DNA of 64,000 nucleotides from Phycisphaerales bacterium UBA5793 (GTDB lineage Bacteria; Planctomycetota; Phycisphaerae; Phycisphaerales; UBA5793), in contig DIDT01000061.1 in NCBI GenBank assembly GCA_002418285.1, positions 123,967 through 187,966 on the forward strand. Direction: 5' to 3'. A program made the translations under genes and the position numbers. The stretch's first letter is position 1. Every line of letters begins with the position of its first letter. The notes under the pieces were generated by a model. That model did no database searches, had not been told where the DNA came from, and saw only the letters and a list, made by a program, of their open reading frames with translations. Below are positions 63,879 to 64,000 of this stretch, piece after piece.

Positions 63879-63907
63879 TTGACACCGTATAAAATCCTAA
63901 CATACTT
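63879..63907 (+). promoter_or_regulatory. Sigma-70-type promoter reading out of the window
   Basis: TTGACA (63879-63884) is an exact -35 box. It is followed by a CATACT/ATACTT -10-like box at 63901-63907 with 16-17 spacing. The gene it drives lies beyond the window end. Confidence 0.5.
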
Positions 63908-64000
63908 CCCCCGTGATGTCAAGCGAAATCATCCAAATCGCGGCAACGGCGGAAACAATTCACCAGAATCACAGACGCGTAGCGGGACGATCAAAACTGC

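Overview
The window looks like a chromosomal segment of a high-GC planctomycete, most likely class Phycisphaerae (inference). Support comes from small membrane proteins with C-x2-C-(G/D)-YDL...CPECG zinc ribbons, a VPAPGA-type C-terminal sorting tail on a secreted protein, large secreted proteins without clear homologues, a family C-terminal domain shared by two exported proteins, and lipid A/heptose genes that indicate a Gram-negative envelope. Coding density is high and many genes overlap by ATGA. I found no rRNA, tRNA or CRISPR array.

Layout: 0-5 kb holds a DUF2971 protein, a secreted seven-repeat FG-GAP-like protein, an 0.88 kb intergenic region with a consensus sigma-54 promoter, a PilZ protein and an orphan sdhB. 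5-10 kb holds a UbiA/DPPR-synthase-like prenyltransferase with a polytopic membrane protein, a YggS-type PLP protein and an MFS transporter. 10-14 kb is a five-gene minus-strand cluster with overlapping ends (heptosyltransferase, maf, membrane protein, lpxK, rfaE2). 14-17.4 kb has two large exported proteins of unknown function. 17.3-18.2 kb is a REP-associated tyrosine transposase flanked by two 127-bp direct repeats. 18.3-24 kb has a lipoprotein, ubiX, a Tat-exported sugar isomerase-like protein and alaS. 24-28 kb is a patch of related zinc-ribbon membrane proteins interrupted by a second HUH transposase-like gene with its own inverted repeats, then a DUF389 protein and a PP2C-type phosphatase.

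29-43.7 kb is mostly housekeeping: a DUF3568 lipoprotein, a BtuF-like protein, acs, an EEP-family lipoprotein, a second PilZ protein, tilS, an ABC/FtsX/DUF3299 trio, an S1-domain protein, a flavin reductase and a TIGR01777 epimerase. 44-49.4 kb has a small exported protein with an unusual leader, a structured terminator region, and a compact phage-head-like module (portal, scaffold-like, DUF5309/SU10-type capsid, putative connector, small membrane protein) with no terminase, tail, integrase or lysis genes. This is the best candidate in the window for an undescribed system. 49.4-54 kb has a lipoprotein, an EF-P with Asn at the usual modified position, a transglutaminase-like protein and a cysteine desulfurase. 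54.2-60.5 kb is a complete seven-gene Mrp (MnhA-G) Na+/H+ antiporter operon. The right end has a YacP-like NYN nuclease, a PEP-CTERM-like protein, another zinc-ribbon protein and a LexA/CI-like S24 repressor next to two palindromes and a rightward promoter.

All assignments come from reading the sequence and family knowledge. No database search was run.
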